Shown piece by piece: positions 35,232 to 45,514 of a stretch of DNA of 64,000 nt (its first letter is position 1; every line of letters starts with the position of its first letter). A program made the translations under genes and the position numbers. The notes below the pieces were generated by a model, which worked only from the letters and a program-made list of their open reading frames with translations, did no database searches and was not told the origin of the DNA. Origin of the DNA: Saposhnikovia divaricata (Eukaryota; Streptophyta; Magnoliopsida; Apiales; Apiaceae); contig CM071601.1 in assembly GCA_036435485.1 (NCBI GenBank), positions 184,672,939-184,736,938 on the forward strand. Direction: 5' to 3'.

Positions 35232-38200
35232 TACTTTTGTGTTTGCAGGGCAAAGAAAGTAAAAAGAAGGTCATGTGGATTTTGGACAGTGGATGCTCAA
35301 ATCATATGACTGGTGATATGGCCCTGCTATCACAGTATGAGGAAAAGGCTGGCCCAATGGTTGCTTTTGGAGATGACAGCATCGGCAACACACTGGGATA
35401 TGGCAAGTTGGAAATTGGAAATGTCATCATTGAGAATGTAGCACTGGTCAAGGGGCTCAAGCATAATCTACTGAGTGTTGGTCAATTCACTGACAGAGGC
35501 TTCAAAGTGAACTTTGACAAAGATGAATGTTTGATCACCCACAAGAAGACTGGTGATTTTGCTCTGTCTGGAGTAAGGAAGGGAAGCCTGTTTGTAGCCA
35601 ATTTGGACTCTGCAAGCAAGGACACAATTTGTTGCTTCTACTCAAAAGCATCAAATGAAGACAGTTGGCTGTGGCACAAGAAGCTATCACACCTGAACTT
35701 CAAAGCCATTAATTCCCTAGTCAAAAGGGAGTTAGTGAGAGGCATGCCCACACTTGAATTCTGTCAAGAAGGAGTGTGTGAGGCGTGTCAAAAGGGAAAA
35801 ATGAAAAGATCAAGCCACAAGTCAAAAACAGTGACATCTATAACCAAGCCCCTGCAACTGATTCATATGGATTTGTTTGGGCCTGTCAATATTATGTCAC
35901 TAGGAAGGAAGAAGTATGCTCTAGTGATGGTTGATGATTTTACAAGGTATACATGGGTAGAATTTCTGGCATCAAAGGATGAGGCTCCACAAGTAATCAT
36001 TGAGCACATAAAGAAAGTTGACAAAGAAGCAAAGGCCATAAATGCAAGTGTGATTGCATTAAGAAGTGATAATGGGACAGAATTCAGAAATGCCATGCTT
36101 GGAGCATTCTGCAAAGAAAATGGTATTTCTCAACAATTCTCAGCTCCAAGGACTCCACAACAAAATGGAGTTGTTGAGAGAAAGAATAGGACTCTGATAG
36201 AGGCTGCTAGAACAATGCTACTTGATGCAAAGATGCCTACATGTTTTTGGGCTGAGGCTGTGAGCACTGCATGCTACATCCAAAACAGAACCCTCATCAA
36301 CAAAAACACTGGAAAGACACCTTACAACTTGATGACTGGAAAGAAGCCTACTCTAAAGTATGTTCATACTTTTGGAAGCAAGTGCTTTGTGCTAAAAGAT
36401 AATTCAGAATATGTTGGTAAGTTTGATGCAAAGGCATTTGAAGGAATCTTTCTTGGCTATTCTATGGAAAGAATTGCATACAAAGTTTATGTCATTTGTC
36501 AAAAGAAAGTAATGGAGAGCACAGATGTAACATTTGATGACAGCAAACTACCTGGATTAGAAGAAGCCAACAATGAAGATAAAGATCCCTTGAAGTTTGA
36601 CAATCTAGATGATTCTGATGAGGAGATTGAAAGTGAATCTGAACTCATAATCCAACAAACTCAAGTGAATGAAGAACCTGTGTCAACCAACAATGAAGAA
36701 ACAAGCATCCAAGATACACCTGTGAGGAGTGACAACTTCACAGGGGGAGGAAATGTAGATGATCATGATCTAAATGATGAAGCAACATCAAGGATGAGAA
36801 ATCAATCTGAACATACAAGGAAATGGGATAGATCACACACTGCAGATCAAATAATTGGAAATCCAAATGCAGGAGTAAGGACAAGAAGAGCAACTATAAA
36901 TGAATGTCTCTATGGCTGCTTTCTATCCCAAGTTGAGCCTAAGAAACTTGATGATGCATTGTTGGATCCTGACTGGATAATTGCTATGCAAGAGGAGCTA
37001 AATCAATTTGAAAGGAGCAAAGTATGGGAACTAGTGCCTGCACCAAAGGATAGAACCGTTGTTGGAACTAAATGGGTTCTAAGGAATAAGATGGATGAAA
37101 ATGGTGTAGTCATAAGAAACAAAGCAAGGTTGGTTGCAAAAGGATACTCTCAACAGGAAGGTATTGACTATGATGAGACCTTTGCCCCTGTTGCTAGACT
37201 AGAAGCCATCAGAATTTTCTTGGCATTTGCTGCACATTCTAATTTCAAGGTCTATCAAATGGATGTCAAGAGTGCATTCCTGAATGGGGAGTTGGAAGAA
37301 GAAGTATATGTGCAACAACCACCTGGCTTTGAGGATCCACAGTTTCCCCACTTTGTCTACAGATTACTTAAAGCATTGTATGGACTCAAGCAAGCTCCTA
37401 GGGCATGGTATGACACACTATCACAATTTCTACTGGAGAATCAATTCACTAGAGGCACACTGGACAAGACACTGTTCTACAAGAAACATGGTGATGATAT
37501 TATCCTAGTTCAAATCTATGTGGATGATATCATATTTGGCTCTACAAATGAGAAGCTGTGTGAAAAATTCTCTAAGCTCATGCAAAGCAGATATGAGATG
37601 AGTATGATGGGAGAATTAACATTCTTTCTTGGACTGCAAGTGAGTCAAAGGAAGGATGGCATTTTTATAAGTCAAACCAAATACATTAAAGATTTACTGA
37701 AGAAATTTGATTTGGAAGAATGCTCACCTGCGAAGACACCCATGGCCACTGTCACCAAGTTAGATGATGATGCTAAGGGCAAAAAGGTAGATATCTCAAT
37801 CTACAGAGGCATGGTCGGTTCTCTACTCTACCTCACTGCTAGTAGGCCAGATATCATGTTTGCTACATGCTTATGTGCAAGGTTTCAATCAAACCCAAAG
37901 GAATCACACATGATAGCTATAAAAAGGATCTTCAAATATCTGAAAGGCACACCAAACTTGGGGTTATGGTATCCTAAGGACACAGGGTTCAATCTGGTTG
38001 GTTATTCTGATGCTGATTATGCTGGATGCAGAGTGGATAGGAAAAGCACATCAGGTAGCTGCCAGTTTCTTGGCCAAAGGTTAGTCTCTTGGTACAGCAA
38101 GAAACAACAATCTGTGTCAACTTCCACAGCTGAAGCTGAATACATAGCTGCTGGAAGTTGCTGTGCTCAAGTGCTTTGGATTAGAAACCAACTTAGAGAT

Positions 38201-38470
38201 TATGGACTTGTGTTGGAAAGAATTCCTATCATGTGTGACAACACAAGTGCAATCTCTATAGTTGCCAATCCTGTCAATCATTCTAGAACAAAGCACATTG
38301 ACATCAGATATCATTTCATAAGGGAGCATGCAACTAATGGAACCATTGAGTTACATTATGTTCCCACAGAAAAACAACTAGCTGACATATTCACTAAGCC
38401 ATTAGATGAAGCCACCTTCACTAGGCTGGTCAGTGAGATTGGAATGCTGAATTCTTCGAATTCTGGCTAA
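35210..38470 (+). CDS. E5 pol: protease, integrase, RT, RNase H
   Basis: The frame is open from 35189 and overlaps the gag end; there is no ATG at its head (35210 is a TTG), so expression must depend on the gag reading. Domains in copia order: protease WILDSGCSNHMTG; zinc domain with WLWHKKLSHLNF and CEACQKG; integrase with D (IHMDLFGP), D (RSDNGTEF) and E (QQNGVVERKNRT); RT with FAPVARLEAIR, QMDVKSAFLNG and YVDDIIFGS (about residue 770); RNase H with SDADYAG, STAEAEYIAA and CDNTSAI. No stop or missing key residue. It lies in the -1 frame relative to gag. Gene order and motifs place it in Ty1/copia, Sirevirus. Confidence 0.95.
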   Translation: MGTKGEVILLCLQGKESKKKVMWILDSGCSNHMTGDMALLSQYEEKAGPMVAFGDDSIGNTLGYGKLEIGNVIIENVALVKGLKHNLLSVGQFTDRGFKVNFDKDECLITHKKTGDFALSGVRKGSLFVANLDSASKDTICCFYSKASNEDSWLWHKKLSHLNFKAINSLVKRELVRGMPTLEFCQEGVCEACQKGKMKRSSHKSKTVTSITKPLQLIHMDLFGPVNIMSLGRKKYALVMVDDFTRYTWVEFLASKDEAPQVIIEHIKKVDKEAKAINASVIALRSDNGTEFRNAMLGAFCKENGISQQFSAPRTPQQNGVVERKNRTLIEAARTMLLDAKMPTCFWAEAVSTACYIQNRTLINKNTGKTPYNLMTGKKPTLKYVHTFGSKCFVLKDNSEYVGKFDAKAFEGIFLGYSMERIAYKVYVICQKKVMESTDVTFDDSKLPGLEEANNEDKDPLKFDNLDDSDEEIESESELIIQQTQVNEEPVSTNNEETSIQDTPVRSDNFTGGGNVDDHDLNDEATSRMRNQSEHTRKWDRSHTADQIIGNPNAGVRTRRATINECLYGCFLSQVEPKKLDDALLDPDWIIAMQEELNQFERSKVWELVPAPKDRTVVGTKWVLRNKMDENGVVIRNKARLVAKGYSQQEGIDYDETFAPVARLEAIRIFLAFAAHSNFKVYQMDVKSAFLNGELEEEVYVQQPPGFEDPQFPHFVYRLLKALYGLKQAPRAWYDTLSQFLLENQFTRGTLDKTLFYKKHGDDIILVQIYVDDIIFGSTNEKLCEKFSKLMQSRYEMSMMGELTFFLGLQVSQRKDGIFISQTKYIKDLLKKFDLEECSPAKTPMATVTKLDDDAKGKKVDISIYRGMVGSLLYLTASRPDIMFATCLCARFQSNPKESHMIAIKRIFKYLKGTPNLGLWYPKDTGFNLVGYSDADYAGCRVDRKSTSGSCQFLGQRLVSWYSKKQQSVSTSTAEAEYIAAGSCCAQVLWIRNQLRDYGLVLERIPIMCDNTSAISIVANPVNHSRTKHIDIRYHFIREHATNGTIELHYVPTEKQLADIFTKPLDEATFTRLVSEIGMLNSSNSG

Positions 38471-39308
38471 GTGAATATATCAACTAGATTGTTGCAGCAG
38501 TAAATACTTACCTTATCAAATGCTCAATATTTTTAAAAGTAAGTATTGGCTGGAGTATGATGTATAAATATTCCAATGCTGCACATGTTGAAAATCATAC
38601 ATCTTTAGCTTGAAATTTCTGTGAAATTTTGAGAAAATCACTATTTAATTTAGTAGAATATTCTTCAGTGAATATTTCTGGTAAATTTTAAAAGATAGTG
38701 AAAATTGAATTTTATGAGTGAAAAGTATAGTTCGATAAGTCAGACTTCTCGAATGGTTCATTGTTATGTCTTGGCTCGAGTTCTCGAATAGGCCTATCTA
38801 GAACCCTCTTGAGTTCTCGAATAGTGTCTTTTAGAGAAATCGAATAGCACACTTTGAGTTCTCGAATAGAGTATTTTAGTTCTCTAATGATAGAGTTCTC
38901 GAATACTGCATTTGAGTTATCGAATCATTTGAAAAGGCTGATCTTTCGCTGACACTTAATCGCTTTTTGGATTTATATTCAAAACTTCATTTCACTCATA
39001 AAAATATATTCTTAACTTTGAATTTTCTTCTGAGTTAAATCACTGCCAGCTGTGAGTTAAAAACTGTCTGAGATATCGAATAAGCCTTTCTTGACTTCTC
39101 GAATAGTTGTTTCATACTTCTCGAATGACTTGTCGCTACAGAACACTTATCTATCGACAACTCAAGACATTCATACATATACATTCAACTTCACAACTAT
39201 TCAATTCTTTTCGTTCGATTTCTCAAGCACCTCAACTCCTGAAACCTCTGAAAAACCCTAACTGCGAATCTCTTCTTCAATCCTAATTCTCTTTTCTTCT
39301 CTACCCAA
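38471..39308 (+). other. E5 spacer between pol and env-like ORF
   Basis: About 840 bases without a gene. It carries seven TTCTCGAA words (next feature) and several ATCGAATA variants, repeating the vocabulary of the LTR promoter. Confidence 0.8.
38746..39125. promoter_or_regulatory. E5 spacer cluster of TTCTCGAA motifs
   Basis: TTCTCGAA at 38746, 38781, 38814, 38859, 38896, 39096 and 39118, most followed by TAG or TGR. Related words are GTTCGATAAGT, ATCGAATAG and ATATCGAATAAG. The cluster ends about 180 bases before the env-like ATG. Confidence 0.8.
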
Positions 39309-42300
39309 ATGGCAAACCCTAAACTCACCATATCATTCCAAACTAATTTCATCGCAATCACCAGTGATGTGGAAGCACCGAATGCCAATTTCAAGTGCTT
39401 TGTTCGGTGGTTGTCTGAATCATACATCAAGAGTGCGCTCTCAGCCAACCCAACTCTGTACATAGATCTATTGGAACAACTCTGGAGGACTGCTACTGTG
39501 GAGGTCATCGCTCTTGAGAATGCTATCACTTCTTATATTGTTCACTGCAAGATTCAAGGAGAGGATATCACTGTCACCACTGCAGACATGAATCAAGCCT
39601 TGGATATGCAGCAAGAGACGTATGATGCTCTGGCCTCCAATGATGAGTTGGAAGAATTCTTTGACTTCATCAACTACTCTGATACTATCAAGCTGGGAAA
39701 GTTGAATAGGAAGTTCTTAAGGAAAGAATGGAGCTTTGTATTTGCTACACTCCTTCATGTATTCACTGCACGGAAATCAAGCTTTGATCAGATTAGTACA
39801 CCCGTGCAGCAGCTTGCCTATGCCTTGGCTCATGGGAGAAAGATAGATGTTGGACTTCTCATCCTACAGGAACTCTATGGGAGACTTGGTCAGACCACAG
39901 CCAAGAGAGGTAATGAAATTTTCTTTCCTCGCTTTATTCAATCAGTGCTTAACTTTAAAAATGCTTCTTTGATTGAATTGCCTGGAGTAGATAAGAGTAA
40001 AATAGGCTATCCTAGGTCCATGACCAAACTCATTTTTGGTAATTTGGAGACTAGGAATGATGTGGATGTAAGACTTAGCATAACTCCCCACATGGAGGGT
40101 TTGTTTAGGTCTTACCCCCACAACATGCCAATATTTGATTCTAAATCTCAGTTAGCACAGCCTAAGCAAGGAGAACAAAGTGCTAACCCAAGGCCTGCTA
40201 ACCAACCCCCCCAGCCAAACACTCTATCCAGCAAAGAGCCAACTGCATCATCCTCTCAAAAGGGTGATGTTAGTAAAAAGAAGAGAAAACAGGTTGCTTC
40301 TGAACCTTTAGAAATCTTAACTGAAGCAGCCTTGGCTGTAGAACTAGGGTTAGAAAGTGAGAAACCTGAGTTACCTATCATAAGCCTAAAGAAGAAGAAG
40401 AAGTCTAAAACCACCTCTTCAGTCACTCAAATGGCTGAAGTTGTAAAATCAGGGGCACACAGCTCACTAGATGTATCCTCTCAACAGGATGCATCTATAG
40501 AATCAAGCATCCTCCCCAATGCACCTATCTGTAAAGAGTCAGCACAAGGGAGTGATAAGGCTGGCACAACACTGAGTGGAGAGCACATCATAACTGAAAC
40601 TCCCTCTATTTCTCAGGGGGAGTTGCCAAAATCTTGTCTACAACACACTTCTCTTTCAGAATCTACCACTCATATTTCTTTGAAGCCTGCAACTCAAGCA
40701 ATTGAGGAGCAAGGCATTGATCATCAAGAATTCTTTTCCTTTGATGAGCCAATGAATTCAAGTGACTTGGTGCATGACACCTTGCTCACCACCCAGGTAC
40801 CACATTTGGATGGTCAGGGAATGCATGCTGGGGCATATCCTAATGACACCATCACAAACACAGAGGATTCACTAGTTCTTACTAGAGACTCTGTGCCTGT
40901 GTCAACTACTGTTGTAACTCATCCCACTTCTGTGGAGACAACAGTAGTAGAGTCTGTTCATCCGGTTGCAGAAGTTGCATCTGTAACTGAGGAGCCTAGC
41001 AAGCCTAGCTCTAGCTCTAACTTTTTGTCTCAATGGCTGAAGCCTGTGCAACATGACAGTGCTTCAGGATCAGGGTCTGTTCCACCACAATTGACGGTTG
41101 AAGCACTTCAAAGCTTAGTTGTGGATCAGATCCCTGAGTTCACAAAAATTGCTCAGCACCTTCTCACTGCAAACATGCCCAATCCAGACTATGAAGCTAT
41201 TCTCCTATGTCACAAAGAGGATGTAGAGCTACAGAAGGAGAAAATCATAGATGAAACTGAGAGAGATGGGAATATCGATGCTTGGCTGCAAGGAACCAAT
41301 TCAATCCCTCTCTCAGAAGGTCTCCAGTATCTCAGAGAAGAGTACATCACTTCACTAGGGTCCAATGCCAAATCTCTCAACCCTACTGATGTGTTTGAAG
41401 CAGTGAATGACAGCTATAAAGGCATTCTCAAGGCTGCACACTATCTTGGTAAAGGCTTAAAGACAGAAATTAATGAAGTGTGTTCAGCTACAACCAAGGA
41501 GGTGCATGAGATCAAGAGGACTTTTGATGCTAAATTCCCTCAATTGGAGACTGTGCTCAAGGACATTCGAACCTGCAATGCTACTTGCACCAGGATGGAC
41601 AATGGTTTAGCTATTCTCAAGGATGCTGTCACAGGTCTGGGGCACAAATTTCAATCCTTATCAGATCAGACAACTGATGCCAATGCCATGCTCAGGACCC
41701 TCTTTGCAAATCAATATGGAGACAAGCTGGTCACTGAGGTTCCTGTGCATGAGATGTCAAGGTTCGAAGTGCAGAGACTGAAGGATCAATCCCTATCTGG
41801 TTTTAAGGCCAATGAACTCTTCACTAAAGTGGATACTCTTGAAAAGGAGGTAGTCTCTCTCCACAAGTCCAATGCTCATCTTACAGACACTGTGACAACT
41901 CTGACTGAGCAGTTGGACACTCAAGCCACCACCACAGCTGATGTCCTTCTGCATCAACAATCAATGTTGTCTGCAATGATGAAGCACATGGGTCTTCCCC
42001 TACCTGATGAATCTTCAACTCCAAAGGTGCATCCTACAGTCCCTGTGTCTGTCAACAAGCCTAAGGGGGAGAAGAGGATATCAAAGAACTCAAATCCAAA
42101 GGGGGAGAGATCACTAGAAAAGGGCATCAAGATCACTGAGGGTGGCCATCAGAGAACTTTGAAATCTACTACTCATGTGCCTGGAAAAGGAAAGGACAAA
42201 GTTGATGTGCCTCCCACTTCTCTGCCAGTTGTCACTCTACCAACTGTGCACATCACTACTCCTGATGGTCAAAGGCAGTCTATTACAACCACAGTGGTTG

Positions 42301-44087
42301 CAGGGAGTATGCCATCTGACAAGCCTCAAATCTCAATATCTAAGAGTGCCAAGCCAGTAGAAGTGAAGGTGGTCACTGAGGCCAAGCTACAAGAAATTGC
42401 AAACTCAAATGTCTATCATGATGATGCATTCTTGGAGCTTCTGAAAGTCTCTAGAGAACAGGCTGGTGATGCTCTGCTATATCATGAGAGTTTGAAGAGT
42501 CAGATTGACTGTCTCACTGTAGTACCAAGGAGGCTTAATGATCTATGGCTCAAGGAGATATTGATGGTAGGAAAGAACAAGATATGGCACTTAACCATCA
42601 ATACTCTACAGAGTCTAAAGCACTCAGAAGTGAATGTGCTCCTTGGACTAATTGAGAAGGGAAATGAGAACAACAAGAGTCTTCATGATGAATTGAGGAA
42701 TGGTCAACCTTCAAGGCTACCTGAAGTTTTCACAGATCCTAGAACTATTATCTACCAGGCTGGAACAAGAATTGAAGATATCAAGCAGCTGGTCATTCCT
42801 AAGCATCTAACTCCTCAAAATAAAAATCTCATCATAGCCATCATTGAGAAACTGATCAAGAAGAAGGGATCTAGAACAGCAGAAGAATTAGAAGCTATAT
42901 CTTATCTCAGGTCATATATTGCAACTGGCATTGTATCTGAGACTGCTAAGTTCAACCCAAGCAAAGATCAAGACAAGGATGAAGATAAAAGTGATGGAAG
43001 GAGAAGATATCACAGGAGTAATAAGGGTGATGAAGACAAGAAGAAGAAGAAGGATGATGAGAAGAGGAAGAATGATGATGATCAAGGTAAAGGCTCTGAG
43101 AGGAAAAGTGGAAGACAGCAAGCCTCAGGCATTGCTGACAGTAACCTCACCACAACACAAGACTCTAAGTCTAGGGTGAATGCTGCCAGTAGTGACCTTT
43201 CAAAATTTGCATCTATGGCTTCTGCAACTGTCTTGCCACCTCAAGAAGAGAAGAAGATTCAAGTCAAGAAACCATCTGTATGTTTCAAAAAGCAAACTGC
43301 TAATGGAATACTACAATGGTCTACAAACAAAGGTCACATACTGCTGCCAAGTAATCATGTAAAAAGAATCAAGTTCAAGCAAGCTGCAAGGAAATCAAAG
43401 CCAACCATATCAAAAACCCTGACAATCTATCCAGGCCTAAAACTCCAACCACTAGATGAAGATTATGATGTAGACCAACTGCAATTTTTGCAAGCTCAAA
43501 GAATCTATCATGTTGCCATTGTTGATAATTGCCTTGAGATTAAATATTCGGATGGAAGGGAGGAGAAATTCAAACAAGGAGGATGTCAACACTGGGGCAA
43601 GCTATATGACATAGAGAGAATCATTGCACTGTTGAGCTCAGAAGATAAAGTGGAGAGAGTATGGAAACTGGAGCTAATTGATTTTGTGAAAATGAAGAGA
43701 GATCATGAAGAAAAAGTCAGAAAAGAGTGTTTTGAGAAATGGCTGGCAAGGGAGAAAGAAATTGAGAGACTGGAAAGTGAAGCAGAAAAGCTGAGGAAAA
43801 AGGGTTTGTGTAGAGTTCAGTTCAACCCCTACATGGTAAAGTATAGGAGGAGGAATGGAAATCAAGTCAACATCAGAATGAATCTACTCAACCACTATCC
43901 TGCAAATATTCTGGAACCAGTACTTGAAGATTTCAAAGACTCAATTTTGCTTGAAGAATTGGATGCTATGGCAGAAATAATAAAAGCTATGGATGAGAAT
44001 ACAAGGAAGGAGAAAGAAAGAAGAGAGAAAGAATATGATGAATTTCAAGCCAAAGCTATGGAAAGGGAATCAAAAGACAATGGCTAG
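39309..44087 (+). CDS. E5 env-like ORF (additional ORF 3)
   Basis: An uninterrupted frame of 1592 residues between pol and the polypurine tract. The N-terminal 260 residues look folded (NFKCFVRWLSESYIKSALS, IHC-like helices, LAYALAHGRKIDVGLLILQELYG). Then come a long low-complexity region rich in S, T and P (about 280-640), helical coiled-coil segments (about 640-900), a basic/acidic repeat-rich linker (KDEDKSDG..KKKKKDDEKRKNDDDQ, about 1220-1270) and a conserved-looking C-terminal domain ending in a charged helix. I see no signal peptide, transmembrane segment or cleavage motif, so envelope function is doubtful. Extra ORFs at this place are known from Sireviruses; the role is unresolved. Start: the first ATG, 44087 TAG end. 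Confidence 0.9.
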   Translation: MANPKLTISFQTNFIAITSDVEAPNANFKCFVRWLSESYIKSALSANPTLYIDLLEQLWRTATVEVIALENAITSYIVHCKIQGEDITVTTADMNQALDMQQETYDALASNDELEEFFDFINYSDTIKLGKLNRKFLRKEWSFVFATLLHVFTARKSSFDQISTPVQQLAYALAHGRKIDVGLLILQELYGRLGQTTAKRGNEIFFPRFIQSVLNFKNASLIELPGVDKSKIGYPRSMTKLIFGNLETRNDVDVRLSITPHMEGLFRSYPHNMPIFDSKSQLAQPKQGEQSANPRPANQPPQPNTLSSKEPTASSSQKGDVSKKKRKQVASEPLEILTEAALAVELGLESEKPELPIISLKKKKKSKTTSSVTQMAEVVKSGAHSSLDVSSQQDASIESSILPNAPICKESAQGSDKAGTTLSGEHIITETPSISQGELPKSCLQHTSLSESTTHISLKPATQAIEEQGIDHQEFFSFDEPMNSSDLVHDTLLTTQVPHLDGQGMHAGAYPNDTITNTEDSLVLTRDSVPVSTTVVTHPTSVETTVVESVHPVAEVASVTEEPSKPSSSSNFLSQWLKPVQHDSASGSGSVPPQLTVEALQSLVVDQIPEFTKIAQHLLTANMPNPDYEAILLCHKEDVELQKEKIIDETERDGNIDAWLQGTNSIPLSEGLQYLREEYITSLGSNAKSLNPTDVFEAVNDSYKGILKAAHYLGKGLKTEINEVCSATTKEVHEIKRTFDAKFPQLETVLKDIRTCNATCTRMDNGLAILKDAVTGLGHKFQSLSDQTTDANAMLRTLFANQYGDKLVTEVPVHEMSRFEVQRLKDQSLSGFKANELFTKVDTLEKEVVSLHKSNAHLTDTVTTLTEQLDTQATTTADVLLHQQSMLSAMMKHMGLPLPDESSTPKVHPTVPVSVNKPKGEKRISKNSNPKGERSLEKGIKITEGGHQRTLKSTTHVPGKGKDKVDVPPTSLPVVTLPTVHITTPDGQRQSITTTVVAGSMPSDKPQISISKSAKPVEVKVVTEAKLQEIANSNVYHDDAFLELLKVSREQAGDALLYHESLKSQIDCLTVVPRRLNDLWLKEILMVGKNKIWHLTINTLQSLKHSEVNVLLGLIEKGNENNKSLHDELRNGQPSRLPEVFTDPRTIIYQAGTRIEDIKQLVIPKHLTPQNKNLIIAIIEKLIKKKGSRTAEELEAISYLRSYIATGIVSETAKFNPSKDQDKDEDKSDGRRRYHRSNKGDEDKKKKKDDEKRKNDDDQGKGSERKSGRQQASGIADSNLTTTQDSKSRVNAASSDLSKFASMASATVLPPQEEKKIQVKKPSVCFKKQTANGILQWSTNKGHILLPSNHVKRIKFKQAARKSKPTISKTLTIYPGLKLQPLDEDYDVDQLQFLQAQRIYHVAIVDNCLEIKYSDGREEKFKQGGCQHWGKLYDIERIIALLSSEDKVERVWKLELIDFVKMKRDHEEKVRKECFEKWLAREKEIERLESEAEKLRKKGLCRVQFNPYMVKYRRRNGNQVNIRMNLLNHYPANILEPVLEDFKDSILLEELDAMAEIIKAMDENTRKEKERREKEYDEFQAKAMERESKDNG

Positions 44088-44246
44088 TTCTTCATCATAG
44101 GCTGTAAGATTACTCACTCTGTAGTTCTATCCAAATTGCTGATGGAAATTCATACCTGTACTGTCAAGTTTTATCTTTATGTATGATAGGCTTGTTATCA
44201 GACATGAAATTGTGACTAAGGGTCTTACTCACAATTTGGGGGAGAT
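44088..44246 (+). other. E5 3' untranslated region and polypurine tract
   Basis: The stretch ends in CAATTTGGGGGAGAT (44232-44246), the Sirevirus polypurine tract, directly before the 3' LTR. Confidence 0.9.
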
Positions 44247-45394
44247 TGTTAGTCACAGAGGCATGCCTGAATACATCTAATAACAAGCCTAAGTATGTGT
44301 AATGCTATGCATTACCTACATGACCTCTTAACTGAGGGAACCTCTAGTTGTAGAGTTTCTATTTGTTCTGTACTTGTAATAGGCATCAAATTCTATCTGT
44401 GTAACTGTACCTACTAAGTCAAGAATAAAGCTTGAAAGAAGTTCTAAGGTTCATGCCTCAAGCAAGGGAATGAAGACTGCCAAATAATCACAGTTGGGAT
44501 TTGAAGAAATGAAGAATTTGCCTAAGTACCAATTCGAGAAGTACATTTGTCTATTCGAGAAGTCTAGCATTCGAGAAGTCTGAAGTTCGATATCTCAGAA
44601 GACACTATTCGATATCTCTCAATATGCTATTCGATATCTCAGGGATTCGATATGTCAAAATGCTCTATTCGATATCTCAAGGAGTCCCAGAGAAAAGAGC
44701 TATTCGAGAAGTGATTCGATATGTCAAGATAACACTATTCGAGAACTCAGAGTTATCGATCAAGTCAACTCCAGTTCTCGAATCACTTACTTAGTCACTT
44801 CTCGAATACATTCTTGAGGACAAAATACTGAAGAATTGTACAAGTCAGAAACCTGCAACAAGCCAGGATACTTTATTTGACTCTGTCCTATAAAGCATGC
44901 TGGAAAGCCTACAAAGAAGCTTGGAGAGATAAGACAAGGGACAAGGAGCTGAAGAAGTGGATCTAAACAGGCTTTTCAAAGTCAAATCTGTAGCCGTTTG
45001 GACTCTTACTAAAATGAGATAGACAGACTGGAAAGTGCTTTTGTTTTTTTACCTACCTCATTTGTAGCAAGGGGGTGTATCCATGTCTATAAGGATACAG
45101 CCTCACTTCCTTAGCTGTTAAGGTTTTGAAGTTTCTCAAATATCCAGAAAATATCTCTCTGAGAAAAACGAAGCTGAGAATACTATCATTTGTATTCACA
45201 GATTGTAGCAACATCTTAATCTAATAAAATATTAGATTAAAGTGATATTGTGTTGTGTTTGTGTTTAATTATCCGCATCTTCATATCTCACACACTCATC
45301 ACTTATCTTGCTGCAAAGATTCAAAACCGAAGAAAAACTCAAGAATCCATTCACCCCCCCCTCTGTATTCTTTTACTGTATTCAATACTCAACA
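44247..45394 (+). repeat. E5 3' LTR, 1148 bp
   Basis: Same as the 5' LTR at a constant offset of 12710, except that the C run is 8 rather than 10 long. Followed by the target copy AAACA (45395-45399). Confidence 0.97.
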
Positions 45395-45423
45395 AAACAG
45401 GCAAGAGAAACTATTATATAGAA

Positions 45424-45445
45424 GATTATTATGATTATGATTATG

Positions 45446-45511
<66 letters not shown>
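45424..45511. repeat. (ATT)n microsatellite with GAT interruptions
   Basis: About 29 trinucleotide units, at first ATTATG/ATTATT mixed, then pure TTA/ATT. Reading frames over it give only homopolymers. Confidence 0.95.

Positions 45512-45514
<3 letters not shown>

Larger units (their letters stand above)
31537..45394 (+). mobile_element. E5: full-length Sirevirus with env-like ORF, very young
   Basis: A complete Ty1/copia element of about 13.86 kb: 5' LTR, tRNA-Met primer site, gag, pol, a motif-rich spacer, a 1592-residue env-like ORF, polypurine tract and 3' LTR. The target duplication AAACA is at 31532-31536 and 45395-45399. By eye the two LTRs are identical except for a C run (10 versus 8), and all three large ORFs are open with their catalytic residues. 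This is the pattern of a recently inserted, possibly active copy. Confidence 0.95.

Noticed and set aside
35230..35248. A 21-base mini-intron at the E5 gag end
   Set aside because: Too short, and since 21 is a multiple of three its removal would not bring pol into frame.
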